In this document: piece after piece, positions 42,696 through 50,979 of the stretch
Position numbering within the stretch: position 1 is the first letter of the stretch
How the letters are laid out: each line of letters begins with the position of its first letter
From: Actinacidiphila rubida
Lineage (GTDB): Bacteria > Actinomycetota > Actinomycetes > Streptomycetales > Streptomycetaceae
Direction: 5' to 3'
Length of the DNA stretch: 64,000 nucleotides
Assembly: GCF_900110255.1 (NCBI RefSeq)
Contig: NZ_FODD01000016.1
Coordinates: 124,001-188,000, forward strand
Notes under the pieces: generated by a model
The model's input: the letters and a program-made list of their open reading frames with translations, nothing else
Database searches by the model: none
Told to the model about the DNA's origin: nothing
Program-made: the position numbers and the translations under genes

Positions 42696-44384
42696 ATGAC
42701 CACGGCGCGCGCCGCAGACGACCCGGCGCCCCGGGCCCCCGGCCCCGAGGCGGCCGTCCCGCGCCCGGTGCGCAGGATCCCGTCCTGGGCGATCCGGGAC
42801 GAGGACGACCTCGACCCGCTTCCCACGGGCCCCGCGACGGCCGGCCCTGGAACGGCCGACCGGGCGACGGCTGACCCCGCGACGGCCGACCCCGCGACGG
42901 CCGGTCCCGGAACGACGTCTCCCGACGTGGTGACCGTGGTGACCGTCGCGCCCGGCCTCGGCCGCAAGGTCCGGTCCGCCGCCCGGTGGAGCCTGATCAA
43001 CACGGTCGTCATGCGGCTCGGCAACTTCGTCACCGGCATCCTGCTCGCCCGCTTCGCCCTCGGCCCGGCCGCCTGGGGCGTCTACGGCATCGCCCAGACG
43101 GTGCTGCTGGTCCTGCTCGCCGCCAACGAACTCGGCGTGGGCCTGGCGATCATCCGCTGGGACGGCGACGCCCGCCGCTTCTCCCCGACCGTCCTGACCC
43201 TCAGCACCGCGTCCAGCACCCTCGTGTACGCGGCGCTGTTCGCCGCCGCCCCCGCCGTGGCCCGCACCGTCGGCTCGCCCGAGGCGACCGGGGTGCTGCG
43301 GGTGATGTGCCTGTGCGTGGTGCTCGACGGCATCGCCCAGGTGCCCGCCGGCTTCCTCACCCGGGAGTTCGCGCAGGGCAGGCGCATGGTCATCGACGCG
43401 GCCAACTTCACCATCAGTACGACCGTCACCCTGCTCCTCGCGTTCGGCGGCATGGGCGCGATGAGCTTCGCCTGGGGCTCGGTCGCGGGCAACACCGCCG
43501 CCCTGACCGGGTTCTGCCTGGCCGCGCCCGGCACGCTGAAATTCGGCTGGAACCCCGAGCAGGCGCGCGCCCTGCTGCGTTTCGGGGTACCGCTGGCGGG
43601 CGCCAGCCTCCTCGCCCTGTGCGTGGTCAACCTGGACACCCTGGTCGTCGGCGCCACCCTCGGCAAGGTGTCCCTCGGCTTCTACGTTCTGGCGTTCAAC
43701 ATCTCCGGCTGGCCGGTACGCATCATCTCCGAGGCCGCACGGCGGGTGTCCTTCGCCGGGTTCTCCCGGCTGGCCGGCTCCCCGCAGGGACTCGCCGAGG
43801 GCTTCAGCCGGGCCCTGGCCGTCCTCGTCACCGGGACCGTCCCGCTGTGCGTGCTGCTCGGCGCGCTGGCCGCCCCGGTCGTCGACGTCGTCTACGGCAG
43901 CACCTGGGTGCCTGCCGCCAAGGCCCTGCCCTGGCTGATGGCCCTCGGCCTGATCCGCATCGGCTGCGAACTCGCCTACGACTGCCTGGTGGCGGTGGGC
44001 CGGCGCAGGGCCCTGATCGGAGTGCAGGCGCTCTGGCTGGCCGCCCTGTTCCCCGTCCTGGTGGCGGCCGCACACCTGCACGGCATCGTCGGCGTCGCCC
44101 AGGGCCATGTCCTGGTGGCGGGCGGGATCGTTGTCCCGGTGTTCGTGCTCGCCCTGAGCCGGGCGGGCATCAGCGCCCGCTGGATCGCCAGGGCCTGCTC
44201 CTGGCCCTTCCTGGGCGGCGCCGTGATGGCCGCGACCGCCCTGCTCCTCGAACGGAGGTTCGGCGACAGCCGGCCCGCGCTCGCCGCGACCGGCCTGGTC
44301 GCCCTGGCCGCGTACACGCTGTGTGTGCTGCCCAGCCGTCAGTTCCTGCGCGGTACCGCGCCCACCGACACCCTCACGAGGTAA
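42696..44384 (+). CDS. Wzx-type lipid-linked oligosaccharide flippase (MOP superfamily)
   Basis: A 562-residue membrane protein with about 13-14 helices. RSAARWSLINTVVMRLGNFVTGILLARFALGP (about 90-122) is the usual start of polysaccharide flippases of the MOP family, and LVVGATLGKVSLGFYVLAFNISGWPVR marks the second half. It would move the undecaprenyl-linked repeat unit across the membrane. The N terminus carries 85 extra cytoplasmic residues, including pentapeptide repeats of the type ATADP encoded by a 15-bp DNA repeat. AAGGAG precedes ATG 42696. Confidence 0.88.
   Translation: MTTARAADDPAPRAPGPEAAVPRPVRRIPSWAIRDEDDLDPLPTGPATAGPGTADRATADPATADPATAGPGTTSPDVVTVVTVAPGLGRKVRSAARWSLINTVVMRLGNFVTGILLARFALGPAAWGVYGIAQTVLLVLLAANELGVGLAIIRWDGDARRFSPTVLTLSTASSTLVYAALFAAAPAVARTVGSPEATGVLRVMCLCVVLDGIAQVPAGFLTREFAQGRRMVIDAANFTISTTVTLLLAFGGMGAMSFAWGSVAGNTAALTGFCLAAPGTLKFGWNPEQARALLRFGVPLAGASLLALCVVNLDTLVVGATLGKVSLGFYVLAFNISGWPVRIISEAARRVSFAGFSRLAGSPQGLAEGFSRALAVLVTGTVPLCVLLGALAAPVVDVVYGSTWVPAAKALPWLMALGLIRIGCELAYDCLVAVGRRRALIGVQALWLAALFPVLVAAAHLHGIVGVAQGHVLVAGGIVVPVFVLALSRAGISARWIARACSWPFLGGAVMAATALLLERRFGDSRPALAATGLVALAAYTLCVLPSRQFLRGTAPTDTLTR
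42834..42915 (+). repeat. 15-bp tandem repeat in the flippase gene head
   Basis: Imperfect copies of GCGACGGCCGACCCC encode the pentapeptides ATAGP, GTADR, ATADP, ATADP and ATAGP. The copy number is likely to vary between strains by slippage. Confidence 0.7.
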
Positions 44385-44390
44385 CCTCCC

Positions 44391-45575
44391 ATGCCCGCAC
44401 CACGACCAGCGGCACCGGCCCCGGGCCCCGGCCACGCGCAGCGCGGCTCCCGCGTCCCGCGCCGCGGCCTGCTGGCGCTGATCGCCGCCGGCGCCGTCCT
44501 GGCCGCCGTCCTGTCCGTGCTGGTGGCCACCCGTTCCGGCGCCGGCGACTCCACCGCGGGACGCTGTCCCGTCCAGGCCCTCACCTGTTCGCCCGGCCAG
44601 ACCGACCCCGCCGACTCCGCCTCGCCCAAGGGACGTTCGGCGGCCGGTGCGGGCGAGGGCGCCCGCACCGCCGGCATCGAGCGCACCAGCCCGGCGGGCC
44701 ACGCCGCCCCGGGCGCGGACCCCGCGCCGGGTGGCACGGCCTCACCCGGCGGCCGGTGCGCCACCTACTCCGCCTGCGGCTACCCCGACGCGCACACCAC
44801 CGGCCCGCGGCTGTCCCTGACGCCGCACCGGACCGGCGCCATGACCGTCCGGACGGACGGGACGGTCATCAGCCGCTGGGACATCACCGGGTCCCTGGAC
44901 ATCTACGCCAACGACGTCACCGTCATCGACAGCCGCATCACCTCCGACAACTGGTGGGGCATCAACCTGCGTTCGGGCTACAAGGGCCTGCGCATCCTGC
45001 ACACCGCCATCACCGCCGTGCCCGGCAAGGGACCCGACAACGGCGGCGTCGACTACGCGGTGTCCAACATGGGCACCAGCTCGATCGAGATCGGCTGGTG
45101 CGACGTCTCGGTGTTCGGCGACGCCCTGTCCATGGGCCAGGGCGACCTGCACGACAACTACGTCCACGACGTCACGCCGTTCAGGAACCTCGGCGGCGAG
45201 TGGCAGCACACCAACGCGGTCATCAGCAACGGCGGCGGGGCCGGCGGGCTGACGATCCGGCACAACACCCTCCTCAACCCGACGCCCGTCGACAAGGGCG
45301 CCTCCGGCAGCGTCGGCCTGTTCGCCGACACCGGGCCCGTCGTCAACGTCACGGTGCAGGACAACTGGCTGGCCGGCGGCGCCTACGCGCTGTACGCCGG
45401 CGGCACGGGCGCCACCGGCATCAAGGTCACCGGCAACACCTTCTCCACCGAGTACCACCCGGGCTCCGGCGGCTACGGCCCCGTCGCCGCATGGAACGCG
45501 GGCGGTTCAGGCAACGTCTGGAGTGACAACCACATGTCCGACGGAAGACCGGTCACCCCCGGGGCGACCTCGTGA
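44391..45575 (+). CDS. Membrane-anchored right-handed parallel beta-helix protein
   Basis: A 394-residue protein. A cytoplasmic head with RVPRRG leads to one membrane helix (LLALIAAGAVLAAVLSVLVA, about 29-48), then a Ser/Pro/Gly linker to about residue 122. The rest is a pectate-lyase-like beta-helix with repeated Asn-rich turns: LDIYANDVTVIDSRITSDNW, LRILHTAITAVPG, IEIGWCDVSVFGD, LHDNYVHDV, LTIRHNTLLN, VTVQDNWLAGGAYALYAGG, and a last turn before DNHMS. It faces the outside of the cell. It could cleave, epimerise or bind the polysaccharide made here. The next gene starts inside its stop (GTGA). Confidence 0.78.
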   Translation: MPAPRPAAPAPGPGHAQRGSRVPRRGLLALIAAGAVLAAVLSVLVATRSGAGDSTAGRCPVQALTCSPGQTDPADSASPKGRSAAGAGEGARTAGIERTSPAGHAAPGADPAPGGTASPGGRCATYSACGYPDAHTTGPRLSLTPHRTGAMTVRTDGTVISRWDITGSLDIYANDVTVIDSRITSDNWWGINLRSGYKGLRILHTAITAVPGKGPDNGGVDYAVSNMGTSSIEIGWCDVSVFGDALSMGQGDLHDNYVHDVTPFRNLGGEWQHTNAVISNGGGAGGLTIRHNTLLNPTPVDKGASGSVGLFADTGPVVNVTVQDNWLAGGAYALYAGGTGATGIKVTGNTFSTEYHPGSGGYGPVAAWNAGGSGNVWSDNHMSDGRPVTPGATS

Positions 45576-46408
45576 CCGCCGCGGAGGCGCGGCCCTCCGG
45601 CCGTGTCCGCCCGCTGCGGACCCTGGCCCGGCTGCCCTGGACGGTGCTCAAGGGGATGTTCGGCTGGATCGTGCTGTTCGAGCTGCGCAACAAGGTGCTG
45701 CTCGCGCCCTCCGGCCTACGGCTGCGGCGGCTGGTCAACGCCGAGATCGCGCGGATCAGGACCACCCTGCCCGACCTGCCCGAGCCCCTCGTCGTCACCG
45801 CGATCCCCACCTACCGGCGCCCCGAGGAACTGCTCGTCGCGGTCCGCTCGGCGCTCGCGCAGACCGTCCGCGACCAGCTCGTCGTGGTCGTCGACGACGG
45901 CTCCGGCTCGCTGCCCGCGGCCGGACTGCCCGACGACCCGCGGCTGGTGGCGGTCGCCATGGAGCGCAACTCCGGCGACTGCGGCGTGGTGCGCAACGTG
46001 GCGATGCGGCTCACCCGGTCCCGTTACGTGGCCTTCCTCGACGACGACAACGTCTGGGCGCCCGACCATCTGGAGACCGCACTGGCCGTGCTGGAGGCAC
46101 CGGACGGCCCGGACGCCGTGTACACCGCGGTGCGCCGGGTGCTGCCCGACGGCTCCGAGCACGACGTGCTCTCGGTGCCGTGGGACCGCCGCCGCAACGC
46201 GCGTGAGGCGTTCGTCGACATCAACGCGTTCGTCGCCCGCCGCGTCCCGGGCATGCGGTTCAGCTGGCTGTACCGGCCCAAGGGCGTGATGCCGCGCGAG
46301 GACTGGGAGTTCGTCCGCCGGTACGCCCGCGGCCGCCGGGTCCTGCACATCCCGCACGTCACCGTCCAGTACCTGGTCAACCCGACCAGCTTCTTCACCC
46401 AGTGGTAG
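45572..46408 (+). CDS. Family 2 glycosyltransferase
   Basis: A 278-residue GT-A transferase. The domain starts at VVTAIPTYRRPEELLVAVRSAL (about 72-94), with VVVVDDGSG and the metal-binding RYVAFLDDDNVWAPDHL (DDD, about 150-166). A basic acceptor-side segment MPREDWEFVRRYARGRR follows. The N-terminal 65 residues include the amphipathic WTVLKGMFGWIVLFEL, suited to membrane attachment. It would add one sugar to the lipid-linked repeat unit. It overlaps the beta-helix gene by four bases. Confidence 0.88.
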   Translation: MTAAEARPSGRVRPLRTLARLPWTVLKGMFGWIVLFELRNKVLLAPSGLRLRRLVNAEIARIRTTLPDLPEPLVVTAIPTYRRPEELLVAVRSALAQTVRDQLVVVVDDGSGSLPAAGLPDDPRLVAVAMERNSGDCGVVRNVAMRLTRSRYVAFLDDDNVWAPDHLETALAVLEAPDGPDAVYTAVRRVLPDGSEHDVLSVPWDRRRNAREAFVDINAFVARRVPGMRFSWLYRPKGVMPREDWEFVRRYARGRRVLHIPHVTVQYLVNPTSFFTQW

Positions 46409-46481
46409 GCCCGGCGACCGCCGTCCCTCCGAACTCCCGCGCCCGGGCCGCCCGGACGCCCCGACCCCAGGTGGTTCACCG

Positions 46482-47174
46482 ATGCCCCGTACCCGCGCTC
46501 TGCGCAACCGTTTCGTCGACGCCCCCGGCTCCGTGGGCGAACGTCTGAGAACCGCCCGCTGGGAGCGGTTCCGGCAGCTCTTCCCCGGCATCGAGGGCAT
46601 GACCGTGGTGGACCTCGGCGGCACCGCCGACATGTGGCTGCGGGCGCCGGTGCGCGCCAAGCACGTGCACCTGATCAACCTGGAGCCGCACCCCGAGGGG
46701 CTGCCCGACTGGATCAGTGCCGAGAACGCCGACGTCACCGCCCCGGACGTGGCCGCCGCCCTGGGCAGTTACGACCTGGTGTTCTCCAACTCCACGATCG
46801 AGCACGTCGGCGGGCACAGCCAGCGCCGCCGGTTCGTGGCAGCCGTGGACAAGCTCGCGCCCCTGCACTGGATCCAGACGCCGTACCGGTACTTCCCGGT
46901 CGAGCCGCACTTCGTCGCGCCCGGCTTCCAGTTCCTGCCGCTGGCCGCCCGCGCCAAACTGGTGCGGCACTGGCCGCTGACGCACAGCCGGCCGGGCAGC
47001 CCGCAGGAGGGCATGGACGCCGTGATCAACATCGAGCTGCTGACGCGCGCCGAGATGCGCTACCTCTTCCCCGACTCGGTGCTGATCAGCGAGCGGGTGC
47101 TGGGCGTCACGAAGTCGCTGACAGCGGTGCGCGCGGAGCGGGCCCCGGGGGCCGCCGCAGCTTCGCGGGACTGA
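46482..47174 (+). CDS. SAM-dependent methyltransferase of the polysaccharide locus
   Basis: A 230-residue class I methyltransferase. Motif I is TVVDLGGTADMWLRAP (about 41-56), followed by LINLEPHPEG and YDLVFSNSTIEHVGGHSQRRRF, the usual small-molecule methylase layout. Methylation of a sugar hydroxyl in the chain is plausible, for example as a terminating cap. ATG 46482 has CAGGTGG upstream. Its last 68 bases overlap the end of the convergent GT2 gene, so both C termini share DNA on opposite strands. Confidence 0.82.
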   Translation: MPRTRALRNRFVDAPGSVGERLRTARWERFRQLFPGIEGMTVVDLGGTADMWLRAPVRAKHVHLINLEPHPEGLPDWISAENADVTAPDVAAALGSYDLVFSNSTIEHVGGHSQRRRFVAAVDKLAPLHWIQTPYRYFPVEPHFVAPGFQFLPLAARAKLVRHWPLTHSRPGSPQEGMDAVINIELLTRAEMRYLFPDSVLISERVLGVTKSLTAVRAERAPGAAAASRD

Positions 47175-48084
47175 CCAGCGCGGCCGCCGCGGCGCGGCTC
47201 GGCGCCCGGCCCAGGGCCGCCCTCGAGGCCTCGCGCAGCAGTACCGCCGCCCAGAACGCGGCCGCCGGCACGGCGCCGTGCCGGCGGCGGTGCAGCCGCA
47301 CCCTGTTCAGCGTGAGCAGCGTCCACAGGTACGGGGAGACCCGTGAGTCGCCGCCCAGGTGCACCGCCGCGGCCTGCGGCTGGAGCCGGGTGGCGTACCC
47401 CCTGTCGCGCGCCCGCAGGCAGTACTCGGTCTCCTCCGAGTACAGGAAGAACGACTCGTCCCAGTCGCCGCACGCCTCCAGGCACGCGGCGGACAGCGCC
47501 ATCAGCGCGCCCGTCGCCCAGTCCGCGCGCGTCGGCCCGGTGTACGCGCCGGGATCGGTGACCAGCTCGCTGAGCCGCGGGAAGCGACCGGCCCGGGTGT
47601 TGCCGATCACCGCCTCGCCGAACGCCCGGCCGACGCTGGGCTCCCGGCGCAGCGAGCGGACCACCGAGCCGTCCGCCTCGTGCAGCACCGGCACGCTGAT
47701 GCCCACCGTCGCCCCGTCGGGCAGCGTCGCGCCCAGGTCGTCCACCAGCAGCCGGGCACAGCCCTCACGCATCCGGATGTCCGGGTTGCAGACCATCGCC
47801 GCACGGATGCCGCCCGCCCAGCCGCGCGCCGCACCCAGGGCGGCGTTGACGCCGGCGGCGTACCCGGCGTTGCGGCCGGTCTGCACGATCGTGGCGTCCG
47901 GCGCGAGGGCGCGTACGACCTCCACGGTGTCGTCCGCGGAGTCGTTGTCCGCGACGACCAGCCGCCATTCCAGGCCCGACATCGCCGTCGGGAGCGACGC
48001 GATGAACTCCGGCAGCACGGCCGCGCTGTTCCAGGTGACGACGAGCACCGCGACCGGCCCTTCGGCCATCGGGGTCAGGGGCAT
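47107..48084 (-). CDS. Family 2 glycosyltransferase (rhamnosyltransferase-like, WbbL type)
   Basis: A 325-residue GT-A enzyme. Marks are VAVLVVTWNSAAVLPEFIASL, LVVADNDSADDT, VQTGRNAGYAAGVNAAL, AAMVCNPDIRM (metal-binding), ADWATGALMALSAACLEACGDWDESFFLYSEETEYCLRARDRGY and the final HLGGDSRVSPY. The NRNAGYAAGVN and ED/EE-containing block resemble dTDP-rhamnosyl transferases such as WbbL, matching the rhamnose genes in the locus. Its ATG shares one base with the stop of the Wzz-Wzy gene (TGATG). Its 3' end overlaps the methyltransferase gene. Confidence 0.88.
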   Translation of the reverse strand: MPLTPMAEGPVAVLVVTWNSAAVLPEFIASLPTAMSGLEWRLVVADNDSADDTVEVVRALAPDATIVQTGRNAGYAAGVNAALGAARGWAGGIRAAMVCNPDIRMREGCARLLVDDLGATLPDGATVGISVPVLHEADGSVVRSLRREPSVGRAFGEAVIGNTRAGRFPRLSELVTDPGAYTGPTRADWATGALMALSAACLEACGDWDESFFLYSEETEYCLRARDRGYATRLQPQAAAVHLGGDSRVSPYLWTLLTLNRVRLHRRRHGAVPAAAFWAAVLLREASRAALGRAPSRAAAAALVSPAKLRRPPGPAPRAPLSATS

Positions 48085-50141
48085 CAGGACTCCACGAGTT
48101 GGGGTGGGCCGGGACGGACGGCGGCGGGGACGGCGGAGGCGGGGGAGGGCGCGGTCGCGGCGGGCGCCCGGGGCGCGGGTGCCTCGCGCCGCAGGAACCC
48201 GAGGTAGCTGCCCCCCGCGCCGAGCGTCACGAAGAACATGCCGGCGAACATCGGGAACATCAGCGCGTCGAAGGTCGCGCTGATGACGAGCGCGACCATC
48301 GCCGAGGCGAAGAACGCCTGGCCCAGCTCCCGGTCGGCCTCGCTCCGCGCCAGGCGGCGGATCGCCCCGCCGTGGTGGATCCCCGTCAGGTACAGCGACA
48401 GCAGCGCCACCAGGCCCAGCACGCCCATCTCCGCCAGCGTCAGCATGTACTGGTTGTCGGTGAAGAAGTACAGGTCGGGGGTGAACGTGCCGAACCCCTG
48501 CCCGAACAGCGGGTGCTGCCGCAGGTACGGCACGATCGCCGAGTACTTCACGGTGCGTGCCTGCGTGCTGCTGTCGGAGTTCGACAGGAACGTGGAGAAC
48601 AGCGTGAGGATGGTGCCGATCAGCCCGGGGATGACGACCTTGAGCGCGCCCACCGACGCGATGAGCACGCCGATCGCCCCCCAGCGCCGCTGCGGCTTCC
48701 AGCGCGGCACCATCACCAGGATCACGATGAACGCGCCGATGATCGACGTCCTCGACACCGTGAGCGGGAGCGCGCCGCCCATCGCCACGACCGGCCCCCA
48801 GCGGCGGACCACGCCCGCGTGCCGCCGTACCGGGTCGAACGCCTGCTGGACCGCGAACGGCACGAGGATCGCCAGCATCCCCGCGAACTCCAGCGACTGC
48901 GCCGTCGTCGACCGCGGCCGGACGAACGACCCCCGGTCCAGGGTCCGCACGCCCGCGACGCTCGACTGGAGCCCGGGGATGTGGATCGAGTCCGCGATGT
49001 TCGTCGCGGTGAAGAAGTCGTAGTAGCCGATCGCGGCCACCACACTGCCCATCACGACCAGGCGCCGCATGAGGGTGTCCAGCCGTTCCCGCTCGTGGAT
49101 CCCCGCGGTCGTCAGCACCACCAGCGACACCCACACCAGCAGGCCGATCAGGCCCCGGTCGGCGGCCAGCACCTCCTCGTGCGAGGCGGAGCGCGCGCCG
49201 TCGGCGACGTACGCCATCAGCACGGCCGCCGCGAGCAGGCACATCACGAGCCTGGGCCCGCGCGTCCCGGGGGCGGGCGCGACCCGGCCGGTGAGCCAGG
49301 ACGCCACATACCAGAGCAGGCCCGTCAGCGCGAACACGTTCGCCGGCGTCCCCACCCCGCCGAGCGCCGGAAGGTCCAGGTTCGAGGGGAGGAAGAACGC
49401 GAGCACGAGGTAGCCGGTCAGCCAGGTCGTCGCGTCCAGCGGCCGCCTGAGCAGACCCGGCCGCCGCGGCCGGTGCGCGCCGCGCGGGCGGGCGGGCCGG
49501 CTCCCCGGCGCCGGGTCCTGGCCCTTGCGGCGGCGCCTGGCCAGCACGGCGGCCTCGGTGAAGAACGACAGGAAGAAGCCGGACGCGGTGCCGGCGATGA
49601 CCACGGCCGCCACCATCTGGTAGCGGCTCTTGAGCTTGGTGACCGGTTCCTGCGGCAGCACGATCGGGGTCGCGCTCACGTAGTACTGCGGCGCGATCCG
49701 GTCCGCCGCCTGCAGGGCCCGCAACTGCTCCCCGGCGAAGCTCGTCAGGGTCGCCGTCTCCGCCAGCACCCGGGTCCGCTCGGTGCCGGTGACCGCCAGC
49801 GACAGCAGCGGTCCGGAGGCGTTCGGGGCGAAGCCCACGGTGTAGCGGTCGGTCACGCCCAGGTCGTGGAGGGCGTGCGCCGCGTCACTGGACTCCAGCG
49901 TCCTGATCAGCACGTCGGCGGTGACCACCAGCGAACCGCCGGCGTTGGCGATGGGGTTGCCGTAGGCCGGCGCGGGACGGGCCGCCGCCGTGGAGTCCAG
50001 CAGCGACACCGAGCTGGACGACTCGTAGGACACCGGGACCGCCACGTACAGGTAACCGCCCGTCAGCAGGCCGGCCAGGGTCAGCGGCAGCATCACGTAC
50101 CAGCGGCGCAGCAGCACGCCGAGGAGCTCTCCGAGGGTCAC
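48084..50141 (-). CDS. Wzz-Wzy fusion: chain-length domain plus O-antigen polymerase/ligase domain
   Basis: A 685-residue membrane protein. Residues 1-205 form a Wzz domain: LGELLGVLLRRWYVMLPLTL, first helix, SYESSSSVSLLDST, and a second helix (YQMVAAVVIAGTASGFFLSF). After a basic linker (RRRRKGQDPAPGSRPARPRG) come about ten helices of the O-antigen ligase/polymerase family, with the long outside loop and motifs VKYSAIVPYLRQHPLFGQGFGTFTPDLYFFTDNQYML near 555-590. Wzy and Wzz are normally separate proteins. A single chain would couple polymerisation and length control. GTG 50141 is the start; the following GT2 gene overlaps its stop by one base. Confidence 0.85.
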   Translation of the reverse strand: MTLGELLGVLLRRWYVMLPLTLAGLLTGGYLYVAVPVSYESSSSVSLLDSTAAARPAPAYGNPIANAGGSLVVTADVLIRTLESSDAAHALHDLGVTDRYTVGFAPNASGPLLSLAVTGTERTRVLAETATLTSFAGEQLRALQAADRIAPQYYVSATPIVLPQEPVTKLKSRYQMVAAVVIAGTASGFFLSFFTEAAVLARRRRKGQDPAPGSRPARPRGAHRPRRPGLLRRPLDATTWLTGYLVLAFFLPSNLDLPALGGVGTPANVFALTGLLWYVASWLTGRVAPAPGTRGPRLVMCLLAAAVLMAYVADGARSASHEEVLAADRGLIGLLVWVSLVVLTTAGIHERERLDTLMRRLVVMGSVVAAIGYYDFFTATNIADSIHIPGLQSSVAGVRTLDRGSFVRPRSTTAQSLEFAGMLAILVPFAVQQAFDPVRRHAGVVRRWGPVVAMGGALPLTVSRTSIIGAFIVILVMVPRWKPQRRWGAIGVLIASVGALKVVIPGLIGTILTLFSTFLSNSDSSTQARTVKYSAIVPYLRQHPLFGQGFGTFTPDLYFFTDNQYMLTLAEMGVLGLVALLSLYLTGIHHGGAIRRLARSEADRELGQAFFASAMVALVISATFDALMFPMFAGMFFVTLGAGGSYLGFLRREAPAPRAPAATAPSPASAVPAAVRPGPPQLVES

Positions 50142-50248
50142 GCGGGCCTCCCTGGGCGCGCGGGGCGTCCGCTTCGGGGCGAAGTGCCCGATCCGGTGGC
50201 AGCGCGCCGGACGGGCTGCCAGTATCGAAGCCGGCAGGAGGAGGCCGA

Positions 50249-50935
50249 GTGTCCCCGGAAGACGTGGTCCGCGCGCTGGTGCGCCGCTGGTACGTTCTGC
50301 TCGTCGCCCTCGCGGTGACCGCGGCAGGCGCCTATCACGAGCTGAAACCCCCGCTGGTGTACCGCAGTTCGGCCGTGGTCGTGCTGAAGCCGCCCGTCAC
50401 CGGCAACCAGCCGAACCAGTTCGCGAATCTCCAGCCGCCGCTGGCGGTCGTCTCGCACGCCGTCGTCGAGCAGCTCCAGTCGGCCTCCGGTGCCGAGGAG
50501 TTGAGGGCCGCGGGCGTCATCGGCGCGTACCGGCTGCTGCCGCGCAACAGCGGTACGAGCGTGACCCCGGCCTACCTGATCCCGTCGCTCCAGGTGCAGG
50601 CCGACCAGCCGGACCCGGCCGCCGCGGACCGCGCGGTACGGCGGATCATCGCGGTCTACACCCGGCACGTCGGTCAGCTGCAGGACAGCCAGAACATCGA
50701 CGCCGCCTCGCGGATGAGCGTCGACGTGCTGGTGCCGCCCAACCCGGTGCAGGTGACCGGCACCAAGAGCCGCGCCCTGGCCGGCGTGGCGCTGGCCGGA
50801 CTCGGCGGCGGCACCCTCTGCGCGCTGTGGACGGACCGCTGGCTGCTGCGGCGCAGGGTCGCCCGCACCGGCCTGCTGCCACGAGGCCCGGACAGGACGG
50901 CCCCGGCCGGGGCCGTCCTGCCCGCGCCGCGCTGA
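50249..50935 (+). CDS. Short Wzz-type chain-length regulator
   Basis: A 228-residue membrane protein. MSPEDVVRALVRRWYVLLVA and the first helix (about 14-28), VYRSSAVVVLKPPVTGNQPN, and a second helix (about 175-192) match the Wzz domain; the tail is short and basic. There is no kinase domain. GTG 50249 is preceded by AGGAGG-AGG, the strongest ribosome site in the locus. It is divergent from the Wzz-Wzy fusion gene (107 bases between starts), which suggests a shared regulatory region and possible pairing of the products. Confidence 0.82.
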   Translation: MSPEDVVRALVRRWYVLLVALAVTAAGAYHELKPPLVYRSSAVVVLKPPVTGNQPNQFANLQPPLAVVSHAVVEQLQSASGAEELRAAGVIGAYRLLPRNSGTSVTPAYLIPSLQVQADQPDPAAADRAVRRIIAVYTRHVGQLQDSQNIDAASRMSVDVLVPPNPVQVTGTKSRALAGVALAGLGGGTLCALWTDRWLLRRRVARTGLLPRGPDRTAPAGAVLPAPR

Positions 50936-50936
50936 C

Positions 50937-50961
50937 CGGGGGCGGCCGACCGCCGCCCCCG
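50937..50961. terminator. Bidirectional terminator between Wzz and GT2 genes
   Basis: Ten-bp perfect stem CGGGGGCGGC / GCCGCCCCCG with a 5-base loop, between stops at 50935 and 50980. Confidence 0.7.
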
Positions 50962-50979
50962 CGGCGTGTGTCGCTCCCA

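Noticed and set aside
44391..45575. Secreted pectate lyase
   Set aside because: The beta-helix fold is visible, but no pectate-lyase catalytic Asp/Arg set could be recognised and the N terminus is a membrane anchor, so only the fold is named.
47107..49242. One long 711-codon minus-strand gene covering the GT2 and polymerase region
   Set aside because: The upper part is an out-of-frame shadow of the Wzz-Wzy gene; the GT2 protein begins at the conserved start 48084, one base into the polymerase stop.
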